A DNA stretch of 40,339 nucleotides, from contig JAJEFC010000400.1 of NCBI GenBank assembly GCA_022820675.1, positions 1 to 40,339 on the forward strand, in the 5' to 3' direction. Positions 16,372 through 24,629 of this stretch are shown here, in pieces. The stretch comes from Vicinamibacteria bacterium. GTDB taxonomy: Bacteria > Acidobacteriota > Vicinamibacteria > Vicinamibacterales > UBA8438. The notes beneath the pieces were generated by a model. The model was not told the origin of the DNA. It worked only from the letters and a program-made list of their open reading frames with translations, and did not search any database. Made by a program: the position numbers and the translations under genes. Numbering within the stretch: position 1 is the first letter of the stretch; every line of letters starts with the position of its first letter.

Positions 16372-19300
16372 CTAGAAGTCGAACCCGATCCAGAAGTCGA
16401 AGCGCGGATTGCGGAAGGCGGCGCTGCCTCCCCGGGTCGCGAAGAGGATGTTCTCCCACTCCTCGTTGAAGAGCGTCCGCCACGACCAGTCGAAGTGCAT
16501 CGGGATGCCGATGACCGATGTCGTCAGGCCGATGCCGTACGACGCCCGCCCGTCCACGAGCCGGAACCCTGAGACCGGAGCGGGGTCGCCGAACACCTCG
16601 AAGAACTCGCCGGTCACGGGGTTCTGACCGAAGCCGATGGTCGGGGTCACCGTGTCGCCGCCGGTCGCGAACCACGTGAACGGCCGATCGTTGAGGCTCG
16701 CGCCGCCGATGTTGAAGAAGAAGGTGCCGCGGATGCCGCCCATCAGGCCGATCGGGGTGAGCATCGCCTCGATGAGGGGGAAGCGCAGCTCGGCGTTGAA
16801 GAAGGCGGCGTTGTGGCCGATGAACTCGAGATACTCGTAGCCGCGCATCTCCGAGTTTCCGCCGAAGTAGAGGAAGTCCGGAAAGTCCCCGAAGCTCTTG
16901 AGGGCGCGGCCGCGCAGGGCGAGCACGCCCGTCTCTCCGATCCGCATGTAGTAGCGGGCGTCGGCGTCGAGGGTCTTCTTGCCGAGGAACGTGGTGCCCA
17001 CCGTCGGCGCGTAGTTGAAGGCGAAGCGCATGGTGTTGCCGGACACCGGCCCGAACTCGCGGAAGACCGTCGTCTCCTGGATGAACGAGACCCCCACCGG
17101 CATCTGCGAGCCGTTCCGGAACAGTTGGGTGCCGAACTGCTGTTGCTGGTACGTGTCGGACTGCTGCTGGAGGAACGGGTCGTTGAACCGCTCGTTGAAG
17201 TGGAATATGCCGCCGTTGACCTCGAGGCGGCGGTAGCGGTCGAGCGGGTAGATGCCGAAGGCGCTGCCGCCCCGGATCGTCTGCGACGCGATGGCGTCGT
17301 CGCGGCTGAGGAAGGCGAGCGACGGGGCGTACCAGCCGGCCGCGCCGTAGAAGAACATCTCCTGCGAGAACCCCTGCAGCGCGAACTGAAGGCGGCCGCT
17401 CTGGTTGAAGTACGAGCCCGAGAAGGTCCGGTACTGGTGGATGGAGTAGGCCATCAGGTTGAAGCCCTGATCGCCGAGGACGTCGGAGAACGAGATGCCG
17501 GTCCCGCCGAGAAAGTCGCCGTTGCTGGTCATGCCGACGTTGATGGGCGGGGTCCCGTCCATGAACATCTTCTCGAACCGCCCCTTGCGCCGGTTGTTGT
17601 CGGTCACGAGGGTGTGGGTCAGGGGCGCCTGGAAGTCGATGTTGGGGCCGGGGGCGCCGAAGTCCGTCGTGAACGCCGTGTACAGCGGTTCCTGCCGCTC
17701 GACGGTGTGGATGCCGTACTCGCCCTTGAAGTAGGTGACGAAGGCGATGCGAGGCTGGGGCTCGTCGGGGAGGACGATGGTCGAGACGTTGCCGGTCGCG
17801 GTGTCGGTGTACTGGCGGAGCTCTCCGTTGTTCAGGTCGAGCGTCCAGACGTTGTAGATGTCGCCGTTCGCGGCCACGTCGGGGTCGACCGGGGCCAGGG
17901 GGTCGACGGCGGTCGAGGAGAAGACCAGGGTGTTCTCGTCGAGGAACTGGGCGCTCGCCTCGCTGAACGTGCCGAACGTCAACTGCGTCTTCTCCCGGGT
18001 CTCGAGGTCGAGCTTGAACAGCTTGTTGTTGCCGCTGATGCGCGCCACGTAGACGAGGTAGGAGCCGTCGGGCGAGAAAGTCGGCGCGTAGTCGGCGAAG
18101 TCGTCCTGCGTCAGGTTGGTGACCTCGTGGGTGTCGAGGTCGAGGAGGTGGATGTCGCCCACCGCGTTCTGCAGGGCCGAGAAGGCGACGTAACGCCCGT
18201 CCGGAGAGAAGTCGGGCGACTCCGGCGCGTCGACCATCTCCAGGTCGATCAGCTCCTCGGTCTCGCGGGTCACCACGTTCTGCAGCATCAGCGACCGGTA
18301 CTTCCCCTTGCGGACGAAGTACGCGAGGCGGTCGTCGACCGGCGACCAGGACATCCACGGCACCGCGTTCCACCGCGCGCCGGGCAACTGAATCGATTCG
18401 TAGCCGAGGTCCTGGTTGAAGCCCGCGGTCAGGTTGGACACCACCTCGCCGTCCTCGGTCGACAGCAGGATGATGTCGATCTCCCGGTCCTTGCGGTTGA
18501 CCGCGTAGGCGGCGAGGAGATCGCCGGACGGCGACGGCTCGATCGAGTAGACGGCCAGGTACCGCGTCTCGATGGGGTCGGGGGCGAGGTCGCGGCCGTA
18601 GTCGTCGGGCCGTTCCTTGTCGCGGAAGGCCTGGAACCGGCGCCGGATGTAGGACGAGAACTCGACGTCGAACTCCTCGGCGGGGATGTCGAAGGCGTCC
18701 TCGTAGATGTCGCTCTCGCCGCCGATCACCGACTTGCGCAGCGAGAACAGGAACTCGCGGACCCCGGCCATGCCCCAGCGGTCCTCGATGAACTCGAAGG
18801 CGGAGTGCCCGAGGTTGTAGACGAGCCGGGGGCTCGCGTTGAGGCCGTAGCCCTGGTAGTTGCTCATCTCGGGCAGCGTGTCCGACAGGGCGGCGTCGCG
18901 GACCGTCATCAGGTCGAGGGGCCGCCACACGCCGGCCAGATAGTCGGCGAGCCCCTCGTCGACCCACAGCGGGATGCCGCGCCGGATGACCGAGCGCGGG
19001 ATGATGTCGAACGCGAACTGGTGGGTCAGCTCGTGGGCGATCAGCCGGTAGAGCTGGTCTGGCGGCTCGTCGATGGGCAGCACGATGCGCTGCCGGAACG
19101 GCTCGGCGAAGGCGGCGACCCCGTCCGACACCGCCCCCGGAATGATGTTCTGCTGCTCGAACTCGCTGTGCGTCTTGAAGATGACGAGGGGGACGAGATT
19201 GGCGAGGTCGTGGGTCAGGTCGGCGCTGATCTGGGCGTACGCGCTCTCCGCGTAGCTGGCGATGCGCTCCAGGTGCTCCTCCACCTCGGGGTAGTAGAAG

Positions 19301-19497
19301 ATCTCGAAGTGCTCGGTCGTGTAGATGTGCCACTGGAAGTCGTCGTACTTGACCCGGTTCTTGCCGTAGTACGGGAAGAACTGGGTGGCGGCCTGGGCCA
19401 TCGCGTCGGCGGCGGTCCAGCCGAGGGCGAGCGCGGCGATCAGACCGGCACGGACGACGCGGCTCCGGAGGGCGCGCCCGCGGGGGGAGCAACTCAT
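16372..19497 (-). CDS. metallopeptidase / TolB-like propeller / Omp85-type barrel fusion
   Basis: The protein has 1041 residues, with a signal peptide at about 1-35 (DAMAQ). Residues 55-230 form a gluzincin-like peptidase domain with HELTH (155-159) and the downstream glutamate in WVDEGLADY (E181). About 300-620 hold WD40/PD40 propeller blades (FSPDGRYVAFSA, FSPDGSYLVYVA). About 640-1041 resemble a BamA/TamA-type surface-antigen barrel, with FGGNSEMRGYEYLEF and a terminal phenylalanine (WIGFDF), as in outer-membrane proteins. The ATG at 19497 has a GAGGTG Shine-Dalgarno sequence. It is probably anchored in the outer membrane with the peptidase and propeller in the periplasm. Substrate and orientation are unknown. 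Confidence 0.85.
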   Translation of the reverse strand: MSCSPRGRALRSRVVRAGLIAALALGWTAADAMAQAATQFFPYYGKNRVKYDDFQWHIYTTEHFEIFYYPEVEEHLERIASYAESAYAQISADLTHDLANLVPLVIFKTHSEFEQQNIIPGAVSDGVAAFAEPFRQRIVLPIDEPPDQLYRLIAHELTHQFAFDIIPRSVIRRGIPLWVDEGLADYLAGVWRPLDLMTVRDAALSDTLPEMSNYQGYGLNASPRLVYNLGHSAFEFIEDRWGMAGVREFLFSLRKSVIGGESDIYEDAFDIPAEEFDVEFSSYIRRRFQAFRDKERPDDYGRDLAPDPIETRYLAVYSIEPSPSGDLLAAYAVNRKDREIDIILLSTEDGEVVSNLTAGFNQDLGYESIQLPGARWNAVPWMSWSPVDDRLAYFVRKGKYRSLMLQNVVTRETEELIDLEMVDAPESPDFSPDGRYVAFSALQNAVGDIHLLDLDTHEVTNLTQDDFADYAPTFSPDGSYLVYVARISGNNKLFKLDLETREKTQLTFGTFSEASAQFLDENTLVFSSTAVDPLAPVDPDVAANGDIYNVWTLDLNNGELRQYTDTATGNVSTIVLPDEPQPRIAFVTYFKGEYGIHTVERQEPLYTAFTTDFGAPGPNIDFQAPLTHTLVTDNNRRKGRFEKMFMDGTPPINVGMTSNGDFLGGTGISFSDVLGDQGFNLMAYSIHQYRTFSGSYFNQSGRLQFALQGFSQEMFFYGAAGWYAPSLAFLSRDDAIASQTIRGGSAFGIYPLDRYRRLEVNGGIFHFNERFNDPFLQQQSDTYQQQQFGTQLFRNGSQMPVGVSFIQETTVFREFGPVSGNTMRFAFNYAPTVGTTFLGKKTLDADARYYMRIGETGVLALRGRALKSFGDFPDFLYFGGNSEMRGYEYLEFIGHNAAFFNAELRFPLIEAMLTPIGLMGGIRGTFFFNIGGASLNDRPFTWFATGGDTVTPTIGFGQNPVTGEFFEVFGDPAPVSGFRLVDGRASYGIGLTTSVIGIPMHFDWSWRTLFNEEWENILFATRGGSAAFRNPRFDFWIGFDF

Positions 19498-19560
19498 GAT
19501 TCACCTCGTGAGGGGCCAGCGGCGTGCGGCGGGAGCTGGCGGAGAGTCTGTCTCACGTTG

Positions 19561-19566
19561 ATTGTA
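19561..19566 (-). promoter_or_regulatory. -10 box TACAAT upstream of the peptidase/barrel fusion
   Basis: TACAAT on the minus strand lies 63 nt before the ATG, which is preceded by a normal Shine-Dalgarno sequence. No good -35 is visible. Confidence 0.35.
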
Positions 19567-19639
19567 ACGGCCGAGGCGGTCGCGACGCTGGTGACCGGGG
19601 GCCGCGGTTCCTTCCGTCGGTACCCATCTTAGCAAGAAC

Positions 19640-19942
19640 CGCGCCCGGTCGGCGCGGACCCGGGGGAAGTGACGGGCGGGGCTTCCGAGCGGGGGGCCGG
19701 CGATACGCCGGTCGCATGCGGCAAGGCCCTGCGCCGGGGGGGGATGGCCGCGCCGCCCCGTCTCCGCGCCGGCCGTCGTGACCCGCGGTCGGAGGACGGT
19801 GCGGGCTGCCCGCGGCAGGCTCGCGCCGCGGGAGTCTTGCGCCGGCCGAAGCTCCGACGCCCCGGAGGGCTGTGGCGAGGCGCCTGCCGCCGGCCCGGCC
19901 GGTGTCCCCCGCGGGGGAGAGACCGACCACCGGAGAGGACAC
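19640..19942 (+). other. non-coding leader region upstream of the thioredoxin gene
   Basis: The gap 19498-20032 holds the minus-strand promoter near 19561 and then about 300 bases without a recognisable gene. A nested inverted repeat lies just before an ATG at 19943: CCGGTG (19899-19904), the palindrome TCCCCCGCGGGGGA (19905-19918) and CACCGG (19928-19933). It could be a structured leader or operator. I recognise no riboswitch class. Confidence 0.3.
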
Positions 19943-20032
19943 ATGGACAAGTCCGCCCGCGTGTGCGACGCTATTGCAGGAGGCGGTGCCGATTCGGCGG
20001 AGCCCGGCGCCGGCCGACGAGAGGAGCGAGCC

Positions 20033-20602
20033 ATGACCTTGCGTTGGATGGTCGCGGGTGCGGGCGCGCTGGCCCTGGCGATGTCGACGTTGCCGGCCGG
20101 CCTCGTGTCGTCCCATGCGCACCCGCACGGCGGCGGCAGTGCCGGGGCGCTCGGCGGAGAGGCGGTCGCCGCCTGCGACGCCGGCGCCAAGCCGGCCCGC
20201 TACGACTTCGTGCTGCAGGACCACGACGGCCGGGACGTCGACTTCGAGTCGTTGCGCGGCAAGGTCGTGCTGCTGAACTTCTGGGCCACGTGGTGCGGTC
20301 CCTGCAAGATCGAGGTGCCCTGGTTCGTCGAGTTCGCCGAGGAGTACGCCGACGACGGGCTGGTTGTGCTCGGCCTGTCGGTCGACGACACCGTCGACAA
20401 GATCCGGGAGTTTGCGGACGACTTCGACGTGAACTACCCGATGCTGGTGGGTCTCGGCCGCGAGGACTTCCAGGAGGCCTACGGGCCGATCTGGGGCGTG
20501 CCGATGACCTTCTTCATCGATCGCGAGGGCACGGTGTGCCGCACGCATGCCGGCATCGCGACCAAGGACGAGTTCGAGCAGGACATCCGGGATCTGCTGT
20601 AG
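20033..20602 (+). CDS. TlpA/ResA-type exported thioredoxin-like protein
   Basis: This 189-residue protein starts with a signal peptide or anchor (MVAGAGALALAMSTLPAGL). A thioredoxin fold follows with the redox motif WCGPC (C88, C91) in LLNFWATWCGPCK and the cis-proline loop GVPMTFFID. TlpA-type proteins reduce disulfides outside the membrane, for example in cytochrome c or copper-site assembly. The ATG at 20033 has GAGGAG upstream. An in-frame ATG at 19943 with GGAGAGGA is also possible and would add 30 residues before the signal sequence, which makes it less likely. The thioredoxin pair is intact. Its specific partner cannot be told from the neighbours. Confidence 0.88.
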   Translation: MTLRWMVAGAGALALAMSTLPAGLVSSHAHPHGGGSAGALGGEAVAACDAGAKPARYDFVLQDHDGRDVDFESLRGKVVLLNFWATWCGPCKIEVPWFVEFAEEYADDGLVVLGLSVDDTVDKIREFADDFDVNYPMLVGLGREDFQEAYGPIWGVPMTFFIDREGTVCRTHAGIATKDEFEQDIRDLL

Positions 20603-20608
20603 GCGGTT

Positions 20609-20770
20609 GGCGTCGGCGCCGTGAACGGCGCGGACCCCTGCACAGGGTCTGGTTGGGCGCCCAGCGGAGCCGTAGGCGACGAGGGCGGGCCAGGCGTCGG
20701 CGCTGTGAACGGCGTGGACTCCTTCAGGGTGGTTGGACGCCCAACTGAGCCGTAGGCGACGATGGGCGGG
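20609..20770 (+). repeat. repeat family A, copies 4-5 in tandem (84-bp period)
   Basis: Two units begin with GGCGTCGGCGC at 20609 and 20693. Each has a hairpin (GCGCCG-TGAA-CGGCGC in the first, GCGCTG-TGAA-CGGCGT in the second, so pairing is kept by G-U pairs). Each then has a GGTTGG(G/A)CGCCCA block and GAGCCGTAGGCGACG. They follow the thioredoxin gene directly in its orientation. The gap 20603-20920 also holds the promoter of the next gene. Confidence 0.85.
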
Positions 20771-20897
20771 GATCGCACGGTCGCCTCGGCGAGGCCGGTC
20801 GGGACACCGTGAAGAGCGTGGCACGGGTCGCCGGGCGAATCGAACCGGGCATTTCGGTTTGGGCTGGTCGAGCCTCGGGGCGGGCGGTCGACTGATG

Positions 20898-20903
20898 TAT
20901 GAT
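20898..20903 (+). promoter_or_regulatory. -10 box TATGAT of the small gene at 20921
   Basis: TATGAT lies 17 nt before the ATG at 20921, with GGCGAGGGG as Shine-Dalgarno sequence in between. The leader would be about 10 nt. Confidence 0.45.
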
Positions 20904-20920
20904 CTTGGCGAGGGGTGCCG

Positions 20921-21145
20921 ATGCTGAAAGGGTTCGTCCACGCGGAGTTGGCCTGCGGCTGTCGACTCGCGTTTCGCGAAGGAGTGGAGGGCAGCCCGGT
21001 CACGGTGGTCGTCGACCGAAAGGCGCCCGGCTGTGTCCTCTCCCTGCACGTGCAGGGGTTTCCGGTCTACGACTACCGGGAAGCGTTGCGACCCTCGACC
21101 CGCATCAGCCCCGTGGAGGAAGAGGGCTACGAAGAGGAAGGGTGA
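20921..21145 (+). CDS. small protein of unknown function (74 residues)
   Basis: I do not recognise this protein. It begins MLKGFVHAELACGCRLAFREG and ends with an acidic tail (EEEGYEEEG). Two cysteines (ACGC) and a strand-rich middle (PVTVVVDRKAPGC) suggest a small beta fold. ATG 20921 is preferred because the GAGGGG Shine-Dalgarno sequence fits it. A GTG at 20915 overlaps that sequence. A promoter-like TATGAT lies upstream, and the next small gene starts 18 bases downstream, so they are probably co-transcribed. Confidence 0.65.
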   Translation: MLKGFVHAELACGCRLAFREGVEGSPVTVVVDRKAPGCVLSLHVQGFPVYDYREALRPSTRISPVEEEGYEEEG

Positions 21146-21163
21146 CGGCCGGGGCGTTCCCGC

Positions 21164-21469
21164 ATGACCACGCTGCTGTCGTCGGAGTTCGAGATCGTGT
21201 GCCCGTGCTGCGGAGCCGTGCAGACCGTCGACGCGCGGTTGAAGCGGGTCGTGACCCATCGCGAGCCCGAACACGAGGACAAGCCCGAGCTCGACCAGGC
21301 GCAGCGGATTCTCGCCGAGGAAGCGGCCCGGCGCGAGGCCCTTTTCCGGCAGTCGGTGACCGACGAGCGGACCCGCGGCGACGTCCTCTCCAAGCGCTTC
21401 GACGAGGCCCTCGAGCGGGCTCGCCACGAGCCGGTGACGCGTCCTGAGCGAGATTTCGATCTCGACTGA
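21164..21469 (+). CDS. small zinc-ribbon-like protein (101 residues)
   Basis: The N-terminus has EIVCPCCGAVQTVDA, a CxCCG knuckle often seen in zinc ribbons, but no second cysteine pair follows. The rest is charged and helical (DQAQRILAEEAARREALFRQ) and ends with acidic residues. It lies directly after the 74-residue gene and before DUF72. No function can be assigned. With only one knuckle, metal binding would need a dimer or other ligands. Confidence 0.65.
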   Translation: MTTLLSSEFEIVCPCCGAVQTVDARLKRVVTHREPEHEDKPELDQAQRILAEEAARREALFRQSVTDERTRGDVLSKRFDEALERARHEPVTRPERDFDLD

Positions 21470-21540
21470 GGCGCGGCGCCCCCCGTTCCCCGCCTTTCGG
21501 TTCACGAGTGCAGACGACCGCATCGGCCAGACTTCCGTCG

Positions 21541-22350
21541 ATGGCTGCTCCCGCACCTGCGCCGGACGGCGCCGGGCCGGACGGCGTCCCGGCCGCGTCC
21601 CCCGCATCTCCACCGGAGGGCGCCGCCGCGCCGCCCCGCATCCTCGTCGGCACCTCCGGCTACAACTACGTGGAATGGCGGGGCAGCTTCTACCCCGAGA
21701 AGCTGTCCCCCAAGAAGATGCTGCCCTTCTACGCGGAGCGGCTGCCTACGGTGGAGATCAACTACACCTTCTACCGCATGCCGACCGAGCGGCTGCTCGC
21801 CGGGTGGTCCGACCTGACCCCGGAGCACTTCCGCTTCACCCTCAAGGCGCCGCGGCGCATCACCCACGAGGCGCGGCTGCGGGGCAGCGGGGACCCCACC
21901 GCCGCGTTCTGCGGGGCGGCGAGGTCGCTGGGTCCGAAGCTGGGCGTCCTTCTGTTCCAGTTGCCGCCGTACTTCAGGAAGGACCTGTCGGTGCTCGACG
22001 ACTTCCTGGACGGGCTGCCGTCGGGGGTGCGGGCGGCGTTCGAGTTCCGTCACGCGTCGTGGCACGACCCGGCGGTGTTCGAGCGGCTGCGTTCGCGCCG
22101 GCTGGCCCTCTGCATCGCCGACAGCGAGCGGATGACGACGCCGATGGAGGTGACCGCCGACTACGGCTACTTCCGGCTGCGGGACGAGGGGTACCGGCCG
22201 GAGGACATCGCCCGCTGGGCGGAGACCATCACCGCCGGCACCCGGGACTGCCGGGAAGTGTTCGTCTACTTCAAGCACGAGGACAAGGGCAAGGGGCCCG
22301 AGTTCGCCCGGCAGTTCATCGACGCGCTGCCGGATCCCGGCCTGACCTGA
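21541..22350 (+). CDS. DUF72 (YecE-like) family protein
   Basis: The protein has 269 residues. After a Pro/Ala-rich N-terminus it shows the DUF72 pattern ILVGTSGYNYVEWRGSFYPE, TVEINYTFYRMP, FRFTLKAPRRITHEARL, LGVLLFQLPPYFRKD, FEFRHASWHD and FVYFKHEDKG near the end. The family has a TIM-barrel-like fold and is widespread, but its biochemical function is not established. The start is uncertain: ATG 21541 or GTG 21508, neither with a clear Shine-Dalgarno sequence. The stop codon lies inside the first copy of a 68-bp-period direct repeat. Confidence 0.85.
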   Translation: MAAPAPAPDGAGPDGVPAASPASPPEGAAAPPRILVGTSGYNYVEWRGSFYPEKLSPKKMLPFYAERLPTVEINYTFYRMPTERLLAGWSDLTPEHFRFTLKAPRRITHEARLRGSGDPTAAFCGAARSLGPKLGVLLFQLPPYFRKDLSVLDDFLDGLPSGVRAAFEFRHASWHDPAVFERLRSRRLALCIADSERMTTPMEVTADYGYFRLRDEGYRPEDIARWAETITAGTRDCREVFVYFKHEDKGKGPEFARQFIDALPDPGLT

Positions 22351-22441
22351 AACGGCCTCTCGGACCAGTTCCGCGGCATCCGGGAACGGCTCGCCGCCGC
22401 GCCGACGGCCTGACCTGAAACGGCCTCCGGACCAGTTCCGC
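22341..22441 (+). repeat. direct repeat overlapping the DUF72 stop codon
   Basis: CCTGACCTGAAACGGCCTC and CGGACCAGTTCCGC occur at 22341-22374 and again at 22409-22441, a 68-base period with one base missing in the second copy. The first copy contains the last codons and stop of the DUF72 gene. The rest of the gap to 22625 shows no gene. Confidence 0.8.
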
Positions 22442-22625
22442 CTGGGCCAATCGGCACTCGGGCGGGCGCGCCGATCCGCGGTCGTGGGCGCACGACCGGC
22501 GTGGCGACCGCCGCCTGCCGTCTCGCGGTTGCCGCCCGACGGACCCCGGTTCGAGGAATGCCTCGCCGCTGCCGTTGCGCGGCGACCGGACGGCCGGCCG
22601 CATCCGGTCGGGGTCCACGCGGCGT

Positions 22626-23639
22626 CTACGTCGCCGGCGACGCCCGTTCCCGCACGACCTCCACCGCCCGCCGTTCCGCCCAGTAGCCGTCGAAGCCGGC
22701 TTCCGCGCGCGCATAGAACCCGCAGTGGCCCCCGTGGGGCGTGATCTGCACGGCGACATGCGGGTTCTCGACGATTCCCGGGTCGTCGAACTGCTCGGGC
22801 GGGATGAAGGGGTCGTCGGTGGCGCTGACGACGAGGGTCGGCACCCGGACGCGGTCGACGACGCGGAGGCTGCTCGCCCGGTGGTAGTAGTCGGCGGCGT
22901 CCCGGAACCCGTGGTGCGGGGCGGTGAAGCGCTCGTCGAACTCCCGCACCGTCCGCACCGAGCCGAGCCGGCCGAGATCGAACCGGCCCGGCCACGCCCG
23001 CGCCTTCCGCCGCATGCGGCGCTTCAGGTTGCGCACGAAGTTCCACTGGTAGAGGCGGTTCGCGGGCCGCTCGAGGGCCTCGACGCACATCCCCAGGTGC
23101 ATCGTGGGCGACACCGCGACGATCGCGCGAAGCTGGGGCGGCGCCTCCGCCCCGTAGTCGCCGGCGAGGCGCACCGCCACGTTGCCGCCGAGCGAGTAGC
23201 CCGCGACCGCGATGGCGGGAAGCCGGTCCAGCGCAATCAGCTCCTCGATGACCGCACGCGGGTCGGCCGAGAGGCCCGAGTGGTAGAGCCCGGCCGACAG
23301 GGCCTCGGTGCCCCCGCAGTTTCTCTGGTTCAGCAGCACCGCGTTCATGCCCGCCGCGAAGGCCTTGTCGGCGAGGCCGCGCATGTAGTGGGCCCGGCTG
23401 GAGCCCTCGAGACCGTGCAGGGCGACGAGGGTCGGGCGGCGGCGCGGCTCCGCCTGCCAGTGGCAGTGGGCCAGCACCCGGGCGTCGGGGGCGACGTCGA
23501 AGTAGCGGGGCACGGGCGGCGGCAGGCGCGGGAAGCGCCGCGGGCGGCCCCACGTGAACAGGGTCATGCGGTGCCCGCCCCGGAGGCGCGGATGGGGAAC
23601 GAAGCCGTCCGCGGCGCCGCACGGGATGGTCGTCGTCAT
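22626..23639 (-). CDS. YheT-type alpha/beta hydrolase
   Basis: This 337-residue hydrolase belongs to the YheT/ABHD group. The N-terminal FVPHPRLRGGHRMTLF matches the conserved opening of the family, which supports the start at 23639 over an ATG 13 codons upstream. VALHGLEGSS forms the oxyanion region. The nucleophile elbow is GYSLGG (S149). The acid is probably in SATDDPFIP and the catalytic histidine in HGGHCGF. All three are present. Family members act on lipid or ester substrates, and the substrate here is unknown. It has no signal peptide. It lies downstream of the DinB gene on the same strand with a repeat region in between. Confidence 0.85.
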   Translation of the reverse strand: MTTTIPCGAADGFVPHPRLRGGHRMTLFTWGRPRRFPRLPPPVPRYFDVAPDARVLAHCHWQAEPRRRPTLVALHGLEGSSRAHYMRGLADKAFAAGMNAVLLNQRNCGGTEALSAGLYHSGLSADPRAVIEELIALDRLPAIAVAGYSLGGNVAVRLAGDYGAEAPPQLRAIVAVSPTMHLGMCVEALERPANRLYQWNFVRNLKRRMRRKARAWPGRFDLGRLGSVRTVREFDERFTAPHHGFRDAADYYHRASSLRVVDRVRVPTLVVSATDDPFIPPEQFDDPGIVENPHVAVQITPHGGHCGFYARAEAGFDGYWAERRAVEVVRERASPAT

Positions 23640-23707
23640 CGTCGGGGTCTGGGAGCCCGTGGCGAAAGCCCGCTGCATTCGAGCCGCGGTGCATCCCGCC
23701 TGCGCCC

Positions 23708-23785
23708 GGCAACCGTCGCCTTCGGCTCCGATTGCCGCCCAACCGCGCCTGCCGGGAGTCTGCGCCGTGGCCGGCGCGGACTCCC
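23708..23785 (-). repeat. repeat family A, copy 6, 3' of the DinB gene
   Basis: Read on the minus strand, a strong hairpin (GGGAGTC...GACTCCC arms at 23785-23779 and 23760-23754, inner GCGCCG/CGGCGC, 4-nt loop) is followed by GGTTGGGCGGC and GGAGCCGAAGGCGACGG. Order and orientation match the copies after other genes. Confidence 0.8.
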
Positions 23786-23790
23786 GGTTG

Positions 23791-23848
23791 CGTTGTTCGT
23801 CGGTGGCATATGCTCCACATGCGCCCCCTTACGCCTTGTCAGGCGGGC
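23791..23848 (-). repeat. intergenic repeat family B, copy 2, overlapping the DinB gene end
   Basis: CGTTGTTCGTCGG and ACGCCTTGTC recur here 40 bases apart, as at 7626-7690. The ACGCCTTGTC block encodes the last residues (DKA) of the DinB protein and adjoins its stop codon. Confidence 0.65.
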
Positions 23849-24392
23849 GCCTCGCGGCTCTCGGTGCAACGCGGGGTTTCACCACGGGCTCCCCCGCGGG
23901 CTCGCGGTCGTCCGCGGTGGGGCCGTAGATGGGCGGTATCCGGCATTCCCGCATGCGCAGGTAGACGCTGAGCTGCCCGCGGTGGTGGACGAGGTGGTTC
24001 AGCACGAGCGCCTGCACCATCGCGATCCGGGGCAGGGAGAAGACCACCCGGCCGTCGCGCCGCAGGGTCCAGAATGCGACGAGCTCGTCGTCGGGGCGCG
24101 CGACGAGGGTGCGGCGGCCCGCGGCCGCGCCGGCGTCGAACCGGCCGAGCGCCTCGGTCACCGAGCCGACGGCGCCTTCGACCGGCACGTCGGCCAGATC
24201 GCGGCCCTCCTCGTTCATGATGCCGCAGGTCCAGGCGGGAATCTCCGCCAGATGGCCGGTCAGCTCCGCGAACGTCCGGGCCCCGCCGCCGGGCCCCCAC
24301 CCAAGCTCCGCCCCGGGCACGATCTCGATGAGGCGCCGGGTGGTCTCCAGCTCCCGGTCGAACTGCGGCAGAAGCATGTCGATGAGCGGCAT
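23829..24392 (-). CDS. DinB-fold metal-binding protein
   Basis: This 187-residue four-helix-bundle protein of the DinB/YfiT superfamily has the expected histidine triad: H47 in ELTGHLAEIP and H133/H137 in NHLVHHRGQLSVYLR. The site would bind one divalent metal. Relatives act as thiol S-transferases (bacillithiol, mycothiol) or have unknown roles. The last residues (PPDKA) come from repeat family B, so the C-terminal tail may have been set by repeat insertion. A TACAAT box lies 22 nt upstream on the minus strand. It is divergent from yvcK. Confidence 0.83.
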   Translation of the reverse strand: MPLIDMLLPQFDRELETTRRLIEIVPGAELGWGPGGGARTFAELTGHLAEIPAWTCGIMNEEGRDLADVPVEGAVGSVTEALGRFDAGAAAGRRTLVARPDDELVAFWTLRRDGRVVFSLPRIAMVQALVLNHLVHHRGQLSVYLRMRECRIPPIYGPTADDREPAGEPVVKPRVAPRAARRPPDKA

Positions 24393-24414
24393 GGGCCTGG
24401 ACCGACGCGCGGGG

Positions 24415-24420
24415 ATTGTA
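24415..24420 (-). promoter_or_regulatory. -10 box TACAAT of the DinB gene
   Basis: TACAAT on the minus strand lies 22 nt before the ATG at 24392, giving a leader of about 15 nt. No clear Shine-Dalgarno sequence is present. Confidence 0.4.
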
Positions 24421-24617
24421 CCCGCGAACCCGGCGCGGCGGACGCGCCAGCCTCCACGAGGCCGGCACACGCGGCCGCCCGGATGACGAACCGCGCCCGT
24501 CCGCTCCGGAGATGGCACCGTCGTCCTCGTTGCTTGCGGTCGAGCCCAAGACGGGCGCCCGCCCGCGCCCGGAGATGGTGGGGCGGTGCCTTCTGGACCG
24601 GGCGCCGGCCGATTCGG

Positions 24618-24623
24618 GACAAT
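24618..24623 (+). promoter_or_regulatory. -10-like box GACAAT of yvcK
   Basis: GACAAT is followed by 6 nt (ACCCCC) and the ATG at 24630. The spacing matches the leaderless genes of this window, but the first base is off consensus. Confidence 0.35.
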
Positions 24624-24629
24624 ACCCCC

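Noticed and set aside
19640..19942. riboswitch upstream of the thioredoxin gene
   Set aside because: The region is GC-rich and foldable, but I found no conserved core of a known riboswitch class.
22575..24629. long plus-strand extension ahead of yvcK
   Set aside because: It is antisense to the YheT and DinB genes. The yvcK glycine loop begins right after the ATG at 24630.
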